From the NCBI GenBank assembly GCA_035606665.1, contig DATNEY010000038.1:41345-105344 (forward strand): a stretch of DNA of 64,000 nucleotides, written 5' to 3'. This stretch comes from DASUGC01 sp035606665. GTDB taxonomy: Bacteria; Acidobacteriota; Vicinamibacteria; Vicinamibacterales; SCN-69-37. Position 1 is the first letter of the stretch; each line of letters begins with the position of its first letter. The position numbers and the translations under genes were made by a program. Below the pieces are notes generated by a model. The model made no database searches. It was given only the letters and a program-made list of their open reading frames with translations, and was not told the origin of the DNA. This document shows, piece by piece, positions 43,139 through 51,896 of the stretch.

Positions 43139-45264
43139 ATCTTATGAAGCACCTTAAGGTCTGGCAGAAGCTGGTTTTGATGGGCGCGGTGTTCATGTTG
43201 CCGTTCGCCGCGGTGGCGACCAAGCTCTATTCGTCGATCAACGCGACCGGTGTGAAGTTTGCCCGGCAGGAAGCGCGAGGCCTCGACTATTACGCGAGCC
43301 TCGACAAGCTGCTGCGCGGGCTGCAGCGGCATCGCGACCTGTCGGCCGGGCTCCTCTCCGGCGAGGCCTCGTTCCGGGACGAGCTCGTGCGCGTGGCCGC
43401 CGAGATCGACAACCACATCAAGACCATCGACTTGGTCGATCAGAGCCTCAGTACCGCGCTCGGCACGTCAAAACGCTGGGCCTCGCTCCGGACGGCAAGC
43501 CGGGACCTCGTGAGTCTGCCCTCGACGGTAACCGCGCGGGACAGCTTCGATCGGCACACCGCGGTGATTGATGAAGCCCTCGGGCTCATCAGTGTGATCG
43601 GTGACTCCTCGGGTCTGATACTGGATTCCAGCATCGACAGCTACTACCTTGCGAACTTCCTGATCCTCAAAGGGCCGGAGCTGGCCGAAGTGCTCTCGCA
43701 GGCCCGCGCCCACGGCGCGGCCGCGCTCGCTTCCGGCCGGACGACGCCGGACGATGCCGCGGCGCTGGCGCGGGCATCGGCGCTGGGACCGTTCCTGCAG
43801 CGACGGCTCGACAAATCGCTCGGCAAGGCGTTCTTGTTCAATGACGCATTGAAGGTCGACTTCGAAGGCGAGGCCCATGCCGCGTCCCTTGCGGTCCAGC
43901 AGGTGAGCTCGTCATTCGCGCGCCTGGCTTCAGAGGGCAAGGACGCGGCGGGCGCCGGCGCGTTCTACGCATCGGTGACCCGCGATATCGACAGCCTGTT
44001 CAGCGCAAAGGAGCACGCGACGGTTTCGCTTCGGGGTCTGCTCGGGAACCGCGTCGCCGAAGCCGAGACACAGGAGTTCAACACACTGGCCTGGACGGCG
44101 ATTGGCCTGCTCGGCGTCATCCTGGTGGGATCGTTCATCATGCGCGACATCACGACCGCTCTCCGCAAGGCGGTTGGCACGGCAGATCGCCTCGCGATTG
44201 GCGATCTCGCGGTCACCGTCGAAGAGACCGGCCGGCGCGACGAGATCGGCGACCTCGCGCGCTCGTTCGATCGCATGGTCAACGAGATGAGGTCGGTCTC
44301 CGCTACGGCGGAGCGCATTGCCGGCGGTGACCTGGCGGCGAAAGTCGTACCGCGCTCCGAGCAGGACGCGTTCGGCGTCTCGCTCGCGAACATGATCGAT
44401 CGGCTGTCGGCCCTCGTCGGAGAGGTCCAGCGCTCGGGGATCCAGGTCAACAGCTCGGTCAACGAGATTGCCGCCACATCGCGGCAGCAGGAAGCCACGG
44501 CGCGCGAGATCGCGGCGACAACGACGCAGATTGGCGCGACGTCGCGCGAAATCGCCGCCACATCCAAGGAGCTCGCCCGGACGATGGGCGAGGTGTCGGC
44601 GGTAGCCGACCAGTCGGCGGCGCTGGCCGGCAGCGGCCAGGCAGGCCTGACGCGCATGGAAGACACGATGCGCCAGGTCATGGAAGCCGCCGCGTCGATC
44701 AACGCCAAGCTGGCCGTACTCAACCAGAAAGCCGGCTCCATCAATCAGGTGGTCACGACCATTACGAAAGTCGCCGACCAGACGAACCTGCTGTCACTCA
44801 ACGCCGCGATTGAAGCCGAGAAGGCCGGCGAGTACGGCCGCGGCTTTGCCGTCGTCGCGACCGAAATCAGGCGCCTGGCGGATCAGACCGCCGTGGCTAC
44901 CTGCGACATCGAGGTGATGGTGAAGGAGATCCAATCTGCCGTCTCCGCCGGCGTCATGGGCATGGACAAGTTCTCCGAAGAAGTCCGGCGCGGCATGCAG
45001 GACGTGCAGCAGGTCGGCGGGCAGCTGTCGCAGATCATCCAGCACGTGCAGGCGCTCGTTCCGAGGTTCGACGCCGTCAACGACGGTATGCAGGCGCAGG
45101 CAACCGGAGCGGAGCAGATCACCCAGGCGCTGGCGCAGCTGAGCGATTCGGCCCAGCAGACCGTCGAGTCGCTCGCACAGTCCAACGAAGTCATCGACGG
45201 GTTGAACCAGGCCGCCGCGGGCATGCGCGCCGGTGTCTCGCGGTTCAAGCTCGTCGCGGCATAG
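43135..45264 (+). CDS. wspA: Methyl-accepting chemotaxis protein, WspA-like
   Basis: 709 residues from GTG 43135, overlapping the previous stop as GTGA (ATG 43144 is possible). Transmembrane segments near 14-30 and 320-340 enclose a helical periplasmic sensor of about 285 residues. Two HAMP-like modules follow (RKAVGTADRLAIGDLAVTVE and SATAERIAGGDLAAKVVPRS). The signalling tip VADQTNLLSLNAAIEAEKAG is followed by GFAVVATEIRRLADQTAVAT and a segment ending AGVMGMDKF, strongly WspA-like. WspA senses surface contact by forming lateral clusters. It controls the CheA at 47597. Confidence 0.92.
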   Translation: MNLMKHLKVWQKLVLMGAVFMLPFAAVATKLYSSINATGVKFARQEARGLDYYASLDKLLRGLQRHRDLSAGLLSGEASFRDELVRVAAEIDNHIKTIDLVDQSLSTALGTSKRWASLRTASRDLVSLPSTVTARDSFDRHTAVIDEALGLISVIGDSSGLILDSSIDSYYLANFLILKGPELAEVLSQARAHGAAALASGRTTPDDAAALARASALGPFLQRRLDKSLGKAFLFNDALKVDFEGEAHAASLAVQQVSSSFARLASEGKDAAGAGAFYASVTRDIDSLFSAKEHATVSLRGLLGNRVAEAETQEFNTLAWTAIGLLGVILVGSFIMRDITTALRKAVGTADRLAIGDLAVTVEETGRRDEIGDLARSFDRMVNEMRSVSATAERIAGGDLAAKVVPRSEQDAFGVSLANMIDRLSALVGEVQRSGIQVNSSVNEIAATSRQQEATAREIAATTTQIGATSREIAATSKELARTMGEVSAVADQSAALAGSGQAGLTRMEDTMRQVMEAAASINAKLAVLNQKAGSINQVVTTITKVADQTNLLSLNAAIEAEKAGEYGRGFAVVATEIRRLADQTAVATCDIEVMVKEIQSAVSAGVMGMDKFSEEVRRGMQDVQQVGGQLSQIIQHVQALVPRFDAVNDGMQAQATGAEQITQALAQLSDSAQQTVESLAQSNEVIDGLNQAAAGMRAGVSRFKLVAA

Positions 45265-45269
45265 CCCGC

Positions 45270-45734
45270 GTGCTGCTCCTGCTGTTCGAGCTGGACGGTG
45301 GCCGCTATGCGGTCGATGCGACGCGCGTCATGGAAGTGCTGCCGCTCGTCAACATCCGGCCGTTGCCGAATGCGCCGCCAGGCGTGGCCGGCCTCATCGA
45401 TCTCCGAGGCACGCCTGTGCCTATCGTCGATCTGGCGAGTCTGACGCTGGGCCGGCCCACTCGCTCGCGCCTGAGCACGCGGATCGTGGTCGTGCGCGAT
45501 GAGAACGACCGCGCACGCCTGACCGGCCTGCTCGTCGAACGCGCCACGGACATGCGGCGGTGTGACGCTGCAGACTTCACCGCCGCGCCCGTCCGGCACG
45601 AGCGCGCGCCCTATCTGGGCGCGGTCTCTGCGGGCGCCGCCGGCTTGATCCAACTCATCGACGTCAGCCGGCTCCTGGCTGCGGTGCTTCCCGCCGTACC
45701 GAATGGTTTGGAGGCTGTCGATGCCGCTGTCTGA
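45270..45734 (+). CDS. wspB: CheW adaptor, WspB position
   Basis: 154 residues from GTG 45270. The CheW fold is evident from LLLFELDGGRYAVDATRVME, NAPPGVAGLIDLRGTPVPIV and the late LIQLIDVSRLLA. It couples the receptor to CheA. The end overlaps the cheR start by 14 bp. It is the first of two CheW-type proteins in the operon, as in wsp clusters. Confidence 0.88.
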   Translation: MLLLLFELDGGRYAVDATRVMEVLPLVNIRPLPNAPPGVAGLIDLRGTPVPIVDLASLTLGRPTRSRLSTRIVVVRDENDRARLTGLLVERATDMRRCDAADFTAAPVRHERAPYLGAVSAGAAGLIQLIDVSRLLAAVLPAVPNGLEAVDAAV

Positions 45735-46950
45735 GGTCAAGCAGCTCCTGAGACAGACGACAGGTCTCGAAGCGGCCCTCGTTGGCGAATCGGCGGTGGA
45801 ACGCGCGATCGGCCGGCGGCGCCGCGAATGCGGGCTCGCCGACAGCAACGGTTATTTCAGGCTTCTGCGCACGTCACCTGTCGAACTGCAGGCCCTCGTC
45901 GAATCCATTGTCGTGCCGGAGACGAGCTTCTTTCGCGACCCGGAAGTCTTCGTACGCCTGGCGACCTTTGCGACGGAGTGGATGCGTGCGCCGTCCGGCC
46001 GCCAGATGCGGCTGCTCAGTGTGCCGTGCGCGTCGGGCGAAGAGCCGTACTCCATTGCGATCACATTGCTCGATGCCGGCGTGCCGGCCGGCGGATTCAG
46101 CATCGACGCTGTCGATGTCAGCACCGCGTCGTTGGCCCACGCCAGAATCGGCATTTACGGCGACGCTTCGTTTCGCGGCGAACCGCTGGGCCGTCGCAGC
46201 CGTTACTTCACCACCGGCAGTCTCGGACTTCGCGTGAACGATGATGTCCGCAGGCATGTCCGGTTCGCTCAGGGCAACCTTCTCGGTGATCCGCCGCCGT
46301 TCGCCGGTTCCTCCTACGACGTGGTGTTCTGCAGGAACCTTCTGATCTATTTCGCGCTCGACGCCCAGCGACGGGCCATCGAGGTGCTGACCCGCCTCGT
46401 CCAGCCAGGCGGCTTGATGTTCGTCGGCGCTGCTGAAACCGTGGCGTGCATCAATCAAGGGCTCGTGCCCGACATGACACCTCGGGCTTTTGCGTTCCGT
46501 GGTGCCGGCACCGAGCCGGCGATCCCTTTTCGCACATCCTCCATCGTCGGTCCCATCAAAGCTTCAGGACCGGCCCCGGCAGCGCCGGCCCGGGTCAGCC
46601 TTGCGCCATCGGCGGCGAGTCCAGACGGGGACGAGACTGCGGCGGTGATTGAAGGGTGCACGCGCCTGGCCAATCTCGGGCGGCTCGAGGAAGCGGTCCG
46701 ATCGTGTCGCGCGCTCATCGATCGGGAAGGCCCGTCCGCGGACGCCCTCCATCTGCTCGGCGTGATCCACGATGCCGAGGGCCGCCGGCAGGACGCCGTG
46801 AAGTATTACCGCCAGGCGATCTACCTCGATCCCCATCATGAGGGTGCGCTGACGCACCTCGCGCTCGCGCTCACCGGACGCGATCAGAACGACGAAGCGG
46901 ATCGGCTGCGCTTGCGCGCCCGCCGTGCCGCGGTGCGGAGCGAAGCATGA
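45721..46950 (+). CDS. wspC: CheR methyltransferase with TPR C-terminus, WspC-like
   Basis: 409 residues. N-terminal CheR helical domain, then the SAM-binding core: VPETSFFRDPEVF, LLSVPCASGEEPYSIAI, VFCRNLLIYF and GLMFVGAAETV. A low-complexity linker (about 285-305) leads to TPR repeats (ARLANLGRLEEAV, AVKYYRQAIYLDPHHEGALT). CheR-TPR fusion is the WspC architecture. It methylates glutamates of the MCP and thus sets receptor activity. It overlaps both neighbours. Confidence 0.92.
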   Translation: MPLSEVKQLLRQTTGLEAALVGESAVERAIGRRRRECGLADSNGYFRLLRTSPVELQALVESIVVPETSFFRDPEVFVRLATFATEWMRAPSGRQMRLLSVPCASGEEPYSIAITLLDAGVPAGGFSIDAVDVSTASLAHARIGIYGDASFRGEPLGRRSRYFTTGSLGLRVNDDVRRHVRFAQGNLLGDPPPFAGSSYDVVFCRNLLIYFALDAQRRAIEVLTRLVQPGGLMFVGAAETVACINQGLVPDMTPRAFAFRGAGTEPAIPFRTSSIVGPIKASGPAPAAPARVSLAPSAASPDGDETAAVIEGCTRLANLGRLEEAVRSCRALIDREGPSADALHLLGVIHDAEGRRQDAVKYYRQAIYLDPHHEGALTHLALALTGRDQNDEADRLRLRARRAAVRSEA

Positions 46951-47600
46951 CGGAGTGCTGGAGCACCATCGGCGTCCGTGGAGATCACTCGTGCCTCGAG
47001 CTGATCAAGCACGTGCATTGCCACAACTGCCCGGTGTACTCCTCGGTCGCGCGGTCGGTACTGGATCGTGACGTCTCGCCCGCGTACCTCAGCCGCTGGA
47101 CGGGGCACTTCGCGAAACCAAAACCGGTGATCGAGACCCAGTCGATGACGCTGCTCGTCGTCCGGGTTGGCGCCGAATGGCTCGCGCTGCCCACGTCCGT
47201 CGTGGTCGAAATCACTCAACCGCAGCCGGTACGTTCGTTGCCGCATCGGCGCGCCGGGATCCTCCTCGGTCTCACGAATGTCCGTGGAGAGCTCCTGATC
47301 TGCGTCTCGCTGCGGCACGTCCTCGGCCTCGACGCCCGTCCGCCCGGCCCGGAAGATGCTTTCCGTCCGGCTCAGCAGCGGGTGCTGGTGGTGCGCCGCG
47401 AGGGCGTGCGTGTGGCCTGTGTCGTGGACGAAGTTGATGGCATATATCGGTGCGGGCCCAGCGAGGTTGCCACGCTTCCGCCAACTGTGGCCCGCGCTTC
47501 GTCCTCCCACTCGCGCGGCATTGCGTCGATTCATGGGCGGCCGATTGGGGTGCTCGACGACAACCGCGTGTTTGCGACCATCCAGCGGGGCCTCGCATGA
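46947..47600 (+). CDS. wspD: CheW adaptor with Cys-rich N-terminus, WspD-like
   Basis: 217 residues. The first 65 residues contain a Cys/His cluster (ECWSTIGVRGDHSCLELIKH followed by VHCHNCPVYSS), as in WspD proteins, then a CheW fold (LLVVRVGAEWLALPTSVVVE, GLTNVRGELLICVSLRHVLG). The cluster may bind metal. Together with the first CheW it links the MCP array and CheA. Overlaps both neighbouring genes by 4 bp. Confidence 0.92.
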   Translation: MTECWSTIGVRGDHSCLELIKHVHCHNCPVYSSVARSVLDRDVSPAYLSRWTGHFAKPKPVIETQSMTLLVVRVGAEWLALPTSVVVEITQPQPVRSLPHRRAGILLGLTNVRGELLICVSLRHVLGLDARPPGPEDAFRPAQQRVLVVRREGVRVACVVDEVDGIYRCGPSEVATLPPTVARASSSHSRGIASIHGRPIGVLDDNRVFATIQRGLA

Positions 47601-49837
47601 GTTACGACGGGTCCTCACTGATCGAGTTGTTCCGCGTCGAGGCCGAAGCGCACACGCACGTGCTCAGCTCCGGTCTGCTCGAGCTGGAACGCCGCCCGTC
47701 AGACGCGGCCGAACTCGAGCAGTGCATGCGCGCTGCGCACTCCCTCAAGGGGGCCGCCCGCATCGTAGGCGTGGACGTCGGTGTCCGCGTCGCACACGCC
47801 CTGGAGGACTGCTTGGTTGCAGCCCAGCAGGGCTGTATCACGCTCGGACCCGAGCAAATTACCGCGCTCCTGACCGCGACGGACGTGCTGAACCGAGTCG
47901 CGAACACGGCTGAACAGGACCTCGAGAAATGGACGGCTGACTTCGCGCCGGATGTGGACGATTGCGTTCAGGCGCTTGTGGCCATCCTGAATCCGAAAGT
48001 CGAATCAGGCGCTGGGGCCCTGCCGGCGCCGGTCACGGCGCCAGCCGCCGCGACCCGTCGCGAAGCGTGGACAGGGCGGGACAACTCCGACCGCGTGCTT
48101 CGTGTCACCACCGAGAACCTGAACAGGCTGCTCGGATTGGCCGGGGAGTCCCTGGTCGAGTCCCGAAGACTGAAGCCCTTTGGCGCGGCGCTGCTCAAAC
48201 TCAAGCGGATACAGCACGAGGCGTGTGACGCCATCGAAGAGGCGAATACGTCCGCGTCAACAGGGCGGGGCCTGGATGAGCCGGCCAGGGCCGCGCTTGG
48301 ACGCGCCCACGAACTGGTCATCGAGTGCGAACGCCTGCTCGCAGAGCGTCTCGCCGAAATCGAGGAGTTCGATCGTCGCACCGCAGGCTTGTCGCAACGA
48401 CTCCACGACGAAGCGATCGCCTGCAGGATGCGTCCCTTCTCGGACGGCATTCAGGCGTTCTCGCGCATGGTGCGCGACCTGGGCCAGTCGCTGGGCAAGA
48501 CCGTACGGCTCGACATCGCGGGCGAGGCGACGCGCGTGGACCGCGACATCCTGGCTGCCCTCGATGCGCCGCTTGGCCACCTCCTGCGCAACGCGGTCGA
48601 CCACGGAGTGGAGTCTCCCGAGCGCCGTCTCGCCGCGGGCAAGCCAGCCGAGGGCGTCATCCGTCTCGAGGCCAGGCATACCGCCGGGTTGCTTCAGGTC
48701 ACCGTGGCCGACGATGGCGGGGGCGTGGACCTCGAGGCGATCAGGACTGTCGTGATCGACCGCGAGCTGATCAACCGGGAGGCCGCGGCAAAACTGAGCG
48801 CCCCCGAACTCCTCGAGTTCCTGTTTCTACCGGGCTTTTCGATGAAAGACACCGTCACGGAGATCTCCGGCCGCGGCGTCGGTCTGGATGCCGTGCAGGA
48901 CACGGTGAAGCGCGTGCACGGCACGGTACGCGTGTCGTCGCAGCACGGAAAGGGCACGCAGTTTCAGCTGCTGCTGCCGGTCACCCTGTCGGTCGTGCGT
49001 ACGCTCCTGGTTGAGATCGCCGGCGAACCGTACGCGTTTCCGTTGGTCGGCATCGTGCGGACTCTGAGGGTGAATCCACATTCGCTGACGCTTCTCGAAG
49101 GGCGGCAGCACTTTGATCTGGAAGGCCGGGCGGTCGGCGTGGTGGACGGACGGCAGGCACTTGGTCTGTCGGTTACGGCGCCGCCTACCGACGAGCTGAA
49201 CGTCGTCGTCATCGGCGATCTGAACCAGCCGTACGGTTTGGTGGTCGATCGGTTCCTGGGCGAGCGTGAGCTCGCGGTGCGGCCGATCGACCCGCTGCTT
49301 GGGAAGGTCCGTGACGTGTCCGCGGCGGCACTGATGGAAGACGGATCGCCGGTGCTGATCGTCGACGTGCAGGACCTCGTGCGATCGCTCGACCGCATCT
49401 CCACGAGCGGACGTTTCGAGAAGATGGTCGCCCGATCCGCCGGCGGAGTGAAGCGGCGGACGAGGCGAGTACTCGTCGTGGACGATTCCCTGACCGTACG
49501 GGAACTGGAGCGCAAGTTGCTGACCTCGCGCGGCTATGTCGTCGACGTCGCGATCGACGGCATGGACGGCTGGAACGCGGTGCGCGAGGGCGAGTTCGAT
49601 CTCGTCGTGACCGACGTCGACATGCCACGAATGGACGGCATCGAGCTCGTCCGGAACATCACGAACGATCCGCGCCTGCAATCGACGCCGGTGATGATCG
49701 TGTCGTACAAGGACCGCGAGGAAGAACGGCGCCGCGGCCTCGAGAGCGGCGCCGCATACTACCTGACCAAGGGCAGTTTCCACGACGACTCGTTCCTGCA
49801 GGCTGTCGTCGATCTCATCGGCGAGGCCGGCCCATGA
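47597..49837 (+). CDS. wspE: Hybrid CheA histidine kinase with C-terminal receiver, WspE-like
   Basis: 746 residues. P1/HPt with phospho-His H48 (AAHSLKGAARIVG). Dimerisation helices (DNSDRVLRVTTENLNRLLGL onwards), the ATP-binding domain (GHLLRNAVDHGVESPERR, VADDGGGVDLEAI, ISGRGVGLDAVQDTVKR), a CheW-like P5 domain, then a receiver from about 623 (RRVLVVDDSLTVRELERK) with acceptor Asp near 674 (VVTDVDMPRMDG). This is the WspE layout. It should phosphorylate the REC-HPt protein and the CheB. With REC-HPt and PilB-REC it can form a His-Asp-His-Asp relay. Confidence 0.94.
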   Translation: MSYDGSSLIELFRVEAEAHTHVLSSGLLELERRPSDAAELEQCMRAAHSLKGAARIVGVDVGVRVAHALEDCLVAAQQGCITLGPEQITALLTATDVLNRVANTAEQDLEKWTADFAPDVDDCVQALVAILNPKVESGAGALPAPVTAPAAATRREAWTGRDNSDRVLRVTTENLNRLLGLAGESLVESRRLKPFGAALLKLKRIQHEACDAIEEANTSASTGRGLDEPARAALGRAHELVIECERLLAERLAEIEEFDRRTAGLSQRLHDEAIACRMRPFSDGIQAFSRMVRDLGQSLGKTVRLDIAGEATRVDRDILAALDAPLGHLLRNAVDHGVESPERRLAAGKPAEGVIRLEARHTAGLLQVTVADDGGGVDLEAIRTVVIDRELINREAAAKLSAPELLEFLFLPGFSMKDTVTEISGRGVGLDAVQDTVKRVHGTVRVSSQHGKGTQFQLLLPVTLSVVRTLLVEIAGEPYAFPLVGIVRTLRVNPHSLTLLEGRQHFDLEGRAVGVVDGRQALGLSVTAPPTDELNVVVIGDLNQPYGLVVDRFLGERELAVRPIDPLLGKVRDVSAAALMEDGSPVLIVDVQDLVRSLDRISTSGRFEKMVARSAGGVKRRTRRVLVVDDSLTVRELERKLLTSRGYVVDVAIDGMDGWNAVREGEFDLVVTDVDMPRMDGIELVRNITNDPRLQSTPVMIVSYKDREEERRRGLESGAAYYLTKGSFHDDSFLQAVVDLIGEAGP

Positions 49838-50871
49838 GAATCGGCATTGCCAGCGACGTGCCGGCGAAGGTTCGCGCCCTGCGGAAATGGGTCATGGAGG
49901 GGACTCGCCACCACGTGGTTTGGACGGCCACGGATGTGACGGAAGCCGCGCGCCTCGCCGCCGACCGAATGGCCGATCTCGTGCTGCTCGATGTGCCGCT
50001 GGGCGGCGTGGCGGCGCCGGAGGCGACGCGACAGATCGTGGCGGCCAGCCCGTGCCCTATTCTGATCGTGACAGACAGCGTGCAGGCCAACACCGCCGCA
50101 GTGTTCGAAGCGATGGGACAGGGCGCGCTTGACGCCGTTGACATTCCGCCGCCAGACGCGGAGAGCACCGGACAGGGAATACGGCCGTTTCTGACCCGAG
50201 TCGACAGGCTATCGCGGTTGATCGGCGACGCCGACGGAACGCCCGCCGGGATCGGCGCGGGCAAGCCGGCCCCAGGGACCCACCTGGTCGCGATTGGCGC
50301 GTCTGCCGGAGGTCCGGCGGCGCTGGCCACGCTCTTGGCCGGTCTCCCGAAGAACTTCCCGGCGGCGATCGTGATCGTCCAGCACGTGGACGCTCAATTC
50401 GCGGCCGGTCTGGTCGACTGGCTCGGGCGGCATTCGAAGATGCCCGTGCGGCTTGCGGCAGGCGGCGATTTGCCCACGGATGGATCGGTCTTTGTCGCCG
50501 GCACCGGCGATCACCTTGTGGTCAAGCCCACCGGCCACTTCAGCTACTGCGCGGAGCCGGAGGACCACGTGTACCGTCCGTCGATCGATGTCTTCTTCCA
50601 GAGTGTCCATCGCGACTGGCGTGGTGGCGCCGTTGGAGTTCTGTTGACTGGAATGGGTCGCGACGGTGCCGCCGGCCTCAAACAGTTGCACGATCAGGGC
50701 CGCCACACAATTGCGCAGGACGAAGCGAGCAGCGCGCTGTACGGGATGCCCAAGGCCGCCGCCGCGATCGGTGCGGCGACCGAGATCCTGCCCATCGACC
50801 GCATCGCCGCGCGGCTCATAGACCTCGTGCGGGTGAGCCAGTCCAGACATCCGGTCCGCCAGACCGTCTGA
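49834..50871 (+). CDS. wspF: CheB methylesterase, WspF-like
   Basis: 345 residues. Degenerate-looking receiver: D53 in LLDVPLGG is kept, but the usual acidic pair is only S7-D8 and the conserved Lys is missing (VFEAMGQGALDAVDIP). WspF shows the same VFEAMGxGALDAV pattern, so this is typical of the clade. The esterase domain has Ser in IGASAGGPAALATL, His in IVQHVDAQFA and Asp in TGMGRDGAAGL, a full triad. It demethylates the MCP. Loss of wspF in Pseudomonas activates the pathway. Last gene of the operon. Confidence 0.93.
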   Translation: MRIGIASDVPAKVRALRKWVMEGTRHHVVWTATDVTEAARLAADRMADLVLLDVPLGGVAAPEATRQIVAASPCPILIVTDSVQANTAAVFEAMGQGALDAVDIPPPDAESTGQGIRPFLTRVDRLSRLIGDADGTPAGIGAGKPAPGTHLVAIGASAGGPAALATLLAGLPKNFPAAIVIVQHVDAQFAAGLVDWLGRHSKMPVRLAAGGDLPTDGSVFVAGTGDHLVVKPTGHFSYCAEPEDHVYRPSIDVFFQSVHRDWRGGAVGVLLTGMGRDGAAGLKQLHDQGRHTIAQDEASSALYGMPKAAAAIGAATEILPIDRIAARLIDLVRVSQSRHPVRQTV

Positions 50872-50876
50872 TCAAA

Positions 50877-51893
50877 TCAGATCGTCTTCAAGACGACCTT
50901 GCCGATGATGCTGCCGCTCTCCAGCGCGCGATGAGCCTCGGCGGCCTGCGACAGTGGGAACGTCGCGGCAACGATCGGCTTCACGCGTCCAGCTTCGAAC
51001 AACGGCCAGACCCCGCGCTCGAGCGAGAGCGCGATCGCGCCTTTCTCGGCCGGGGTGCGGATGCGCAGCGTCGAGCCCGTGATCGTGAGCCGCTTCAGCA
51101 GGATTGGTCTGAGTGAGATGGCGGCTTCCGCGCCGCCCATGAGGCCGATCTGCACGAGCCGGCCATCGCGGGCGAGGCAGTCCAGATTCTTCACGGTGTA
51201 CGCGCCGCCGATGATGTCGAGGATCACGTCGATGCCGCGGCCGCCGGTCGCGTCCTTGACCGCGGCCACGAAGTCTGCGGTCCGGTAGTTCACGGCATGC
51301 GCGGCGCCGAGCGAAAGACACGCGCGGCACTTGTCGGCGCTGCCGGCTGTGGCAATGACCCTGGCACCCCTCGCCACCGCGATCTGAATCGCGGTCGTCC
51401 CGATGCCGCTCGTGCCGCCGTGTACCAGCAGCCACTCGCCTGAAGCGAGCCGGCCGCGCTCGAATACGTTCGTCCACACCGTGAAGTACGTTTCAGGAAC
51501 AGCGGCGGCCTCGACGATGGAGAGACCGTGTGGCAGGGGCAGGCACTGCACACCGGGAGCGACGCAGCGCTGGGCGTAGCCGCCGCCGGAGACGAGTGCA
51601 CAGACCTCGTCGCCAACTCTCCAGATCCGGCCGGACGCGGAGCGTGGCGTGCCACCTTCGTCCGCCGGTCCGAGCGCGGCGATGCGGCCGGCGACTTCGA
51701 GTCCCGGAAGGTCCGACGCGCCTTTCGGTGGCGGGTACTTGCCCTCGCGCTGCATCAGGTCCGGCCGATTCACACCGGCGGCCACGACATCGATCAGTAC
51801 TTGGCCCGGCCCTGGCGCCGGCTCCGGTCGATCCACCAGGCGCAGTACCTCCGGCCCTCCAAACTCCGCGATCTCAACGCACTTCATCGTCAA
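50877..51893 (-). CDS. NAD(P)H quinone oxidoreductase (zinc-free MDR family, PIG3-like)
   Basis: 338 residues; ATG 51887 is an alternative start. The GroES-like domain opens VEIAEFGGPEVLRLVDRPEP and has VAAGVNRPDLMQREGKYPPP. The Rossmann part has LLVHGGTSGIGTTAIQIAVA and ILDIIGGAYTVKNLDCLARD. The zinc-ligand cysteines of alcohol dehydrogenases are absent, which fits quinone/PIG3-type reductases. It reduces quinones with NADPH. Three bp from the upstream DUF885 gene, so cotranscribed. Convergent with the chemosensory operon. Confidence 0.9.
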   Translation of the reverse strand: MTMKCVEIAEFGGPEVLRLVDRPEPAPGPGQVLIDVVAAGVNRPDLMQREGKYPPPKGASDLPGLEVAGRIAALGPADEGGTPRSASGRIWRVGDEVCALVSGGGYAQRCVAPGVQCLPLPHGLSIVEAAAVPETYFTVWTNVFERGRLASGEWLLVHGGTSGIGTTAIQIAVARGARVIATAGSADKCRACLSLGAAHAVNYRTADFVAAVKDATGGRGIDVILDIIGGAYTVKNLDCLARDGRLVQIGLMGGAEAAISLRPILLKRLTITGSTLRIRTPAEKGAIALSLERGVWPLFEAGRVKPIVAATFPLSQAAEAHRALESGSIIGKVVLKTI

Positions 51894-51896
51894 TCG

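Noticed and set aside
50867..50881. Bidirectional terminator (tctgat-caa-atcaga) between the convergent genes
   Set aside because: The stem is only six weak pairs and lies over the stop codons; too little support.
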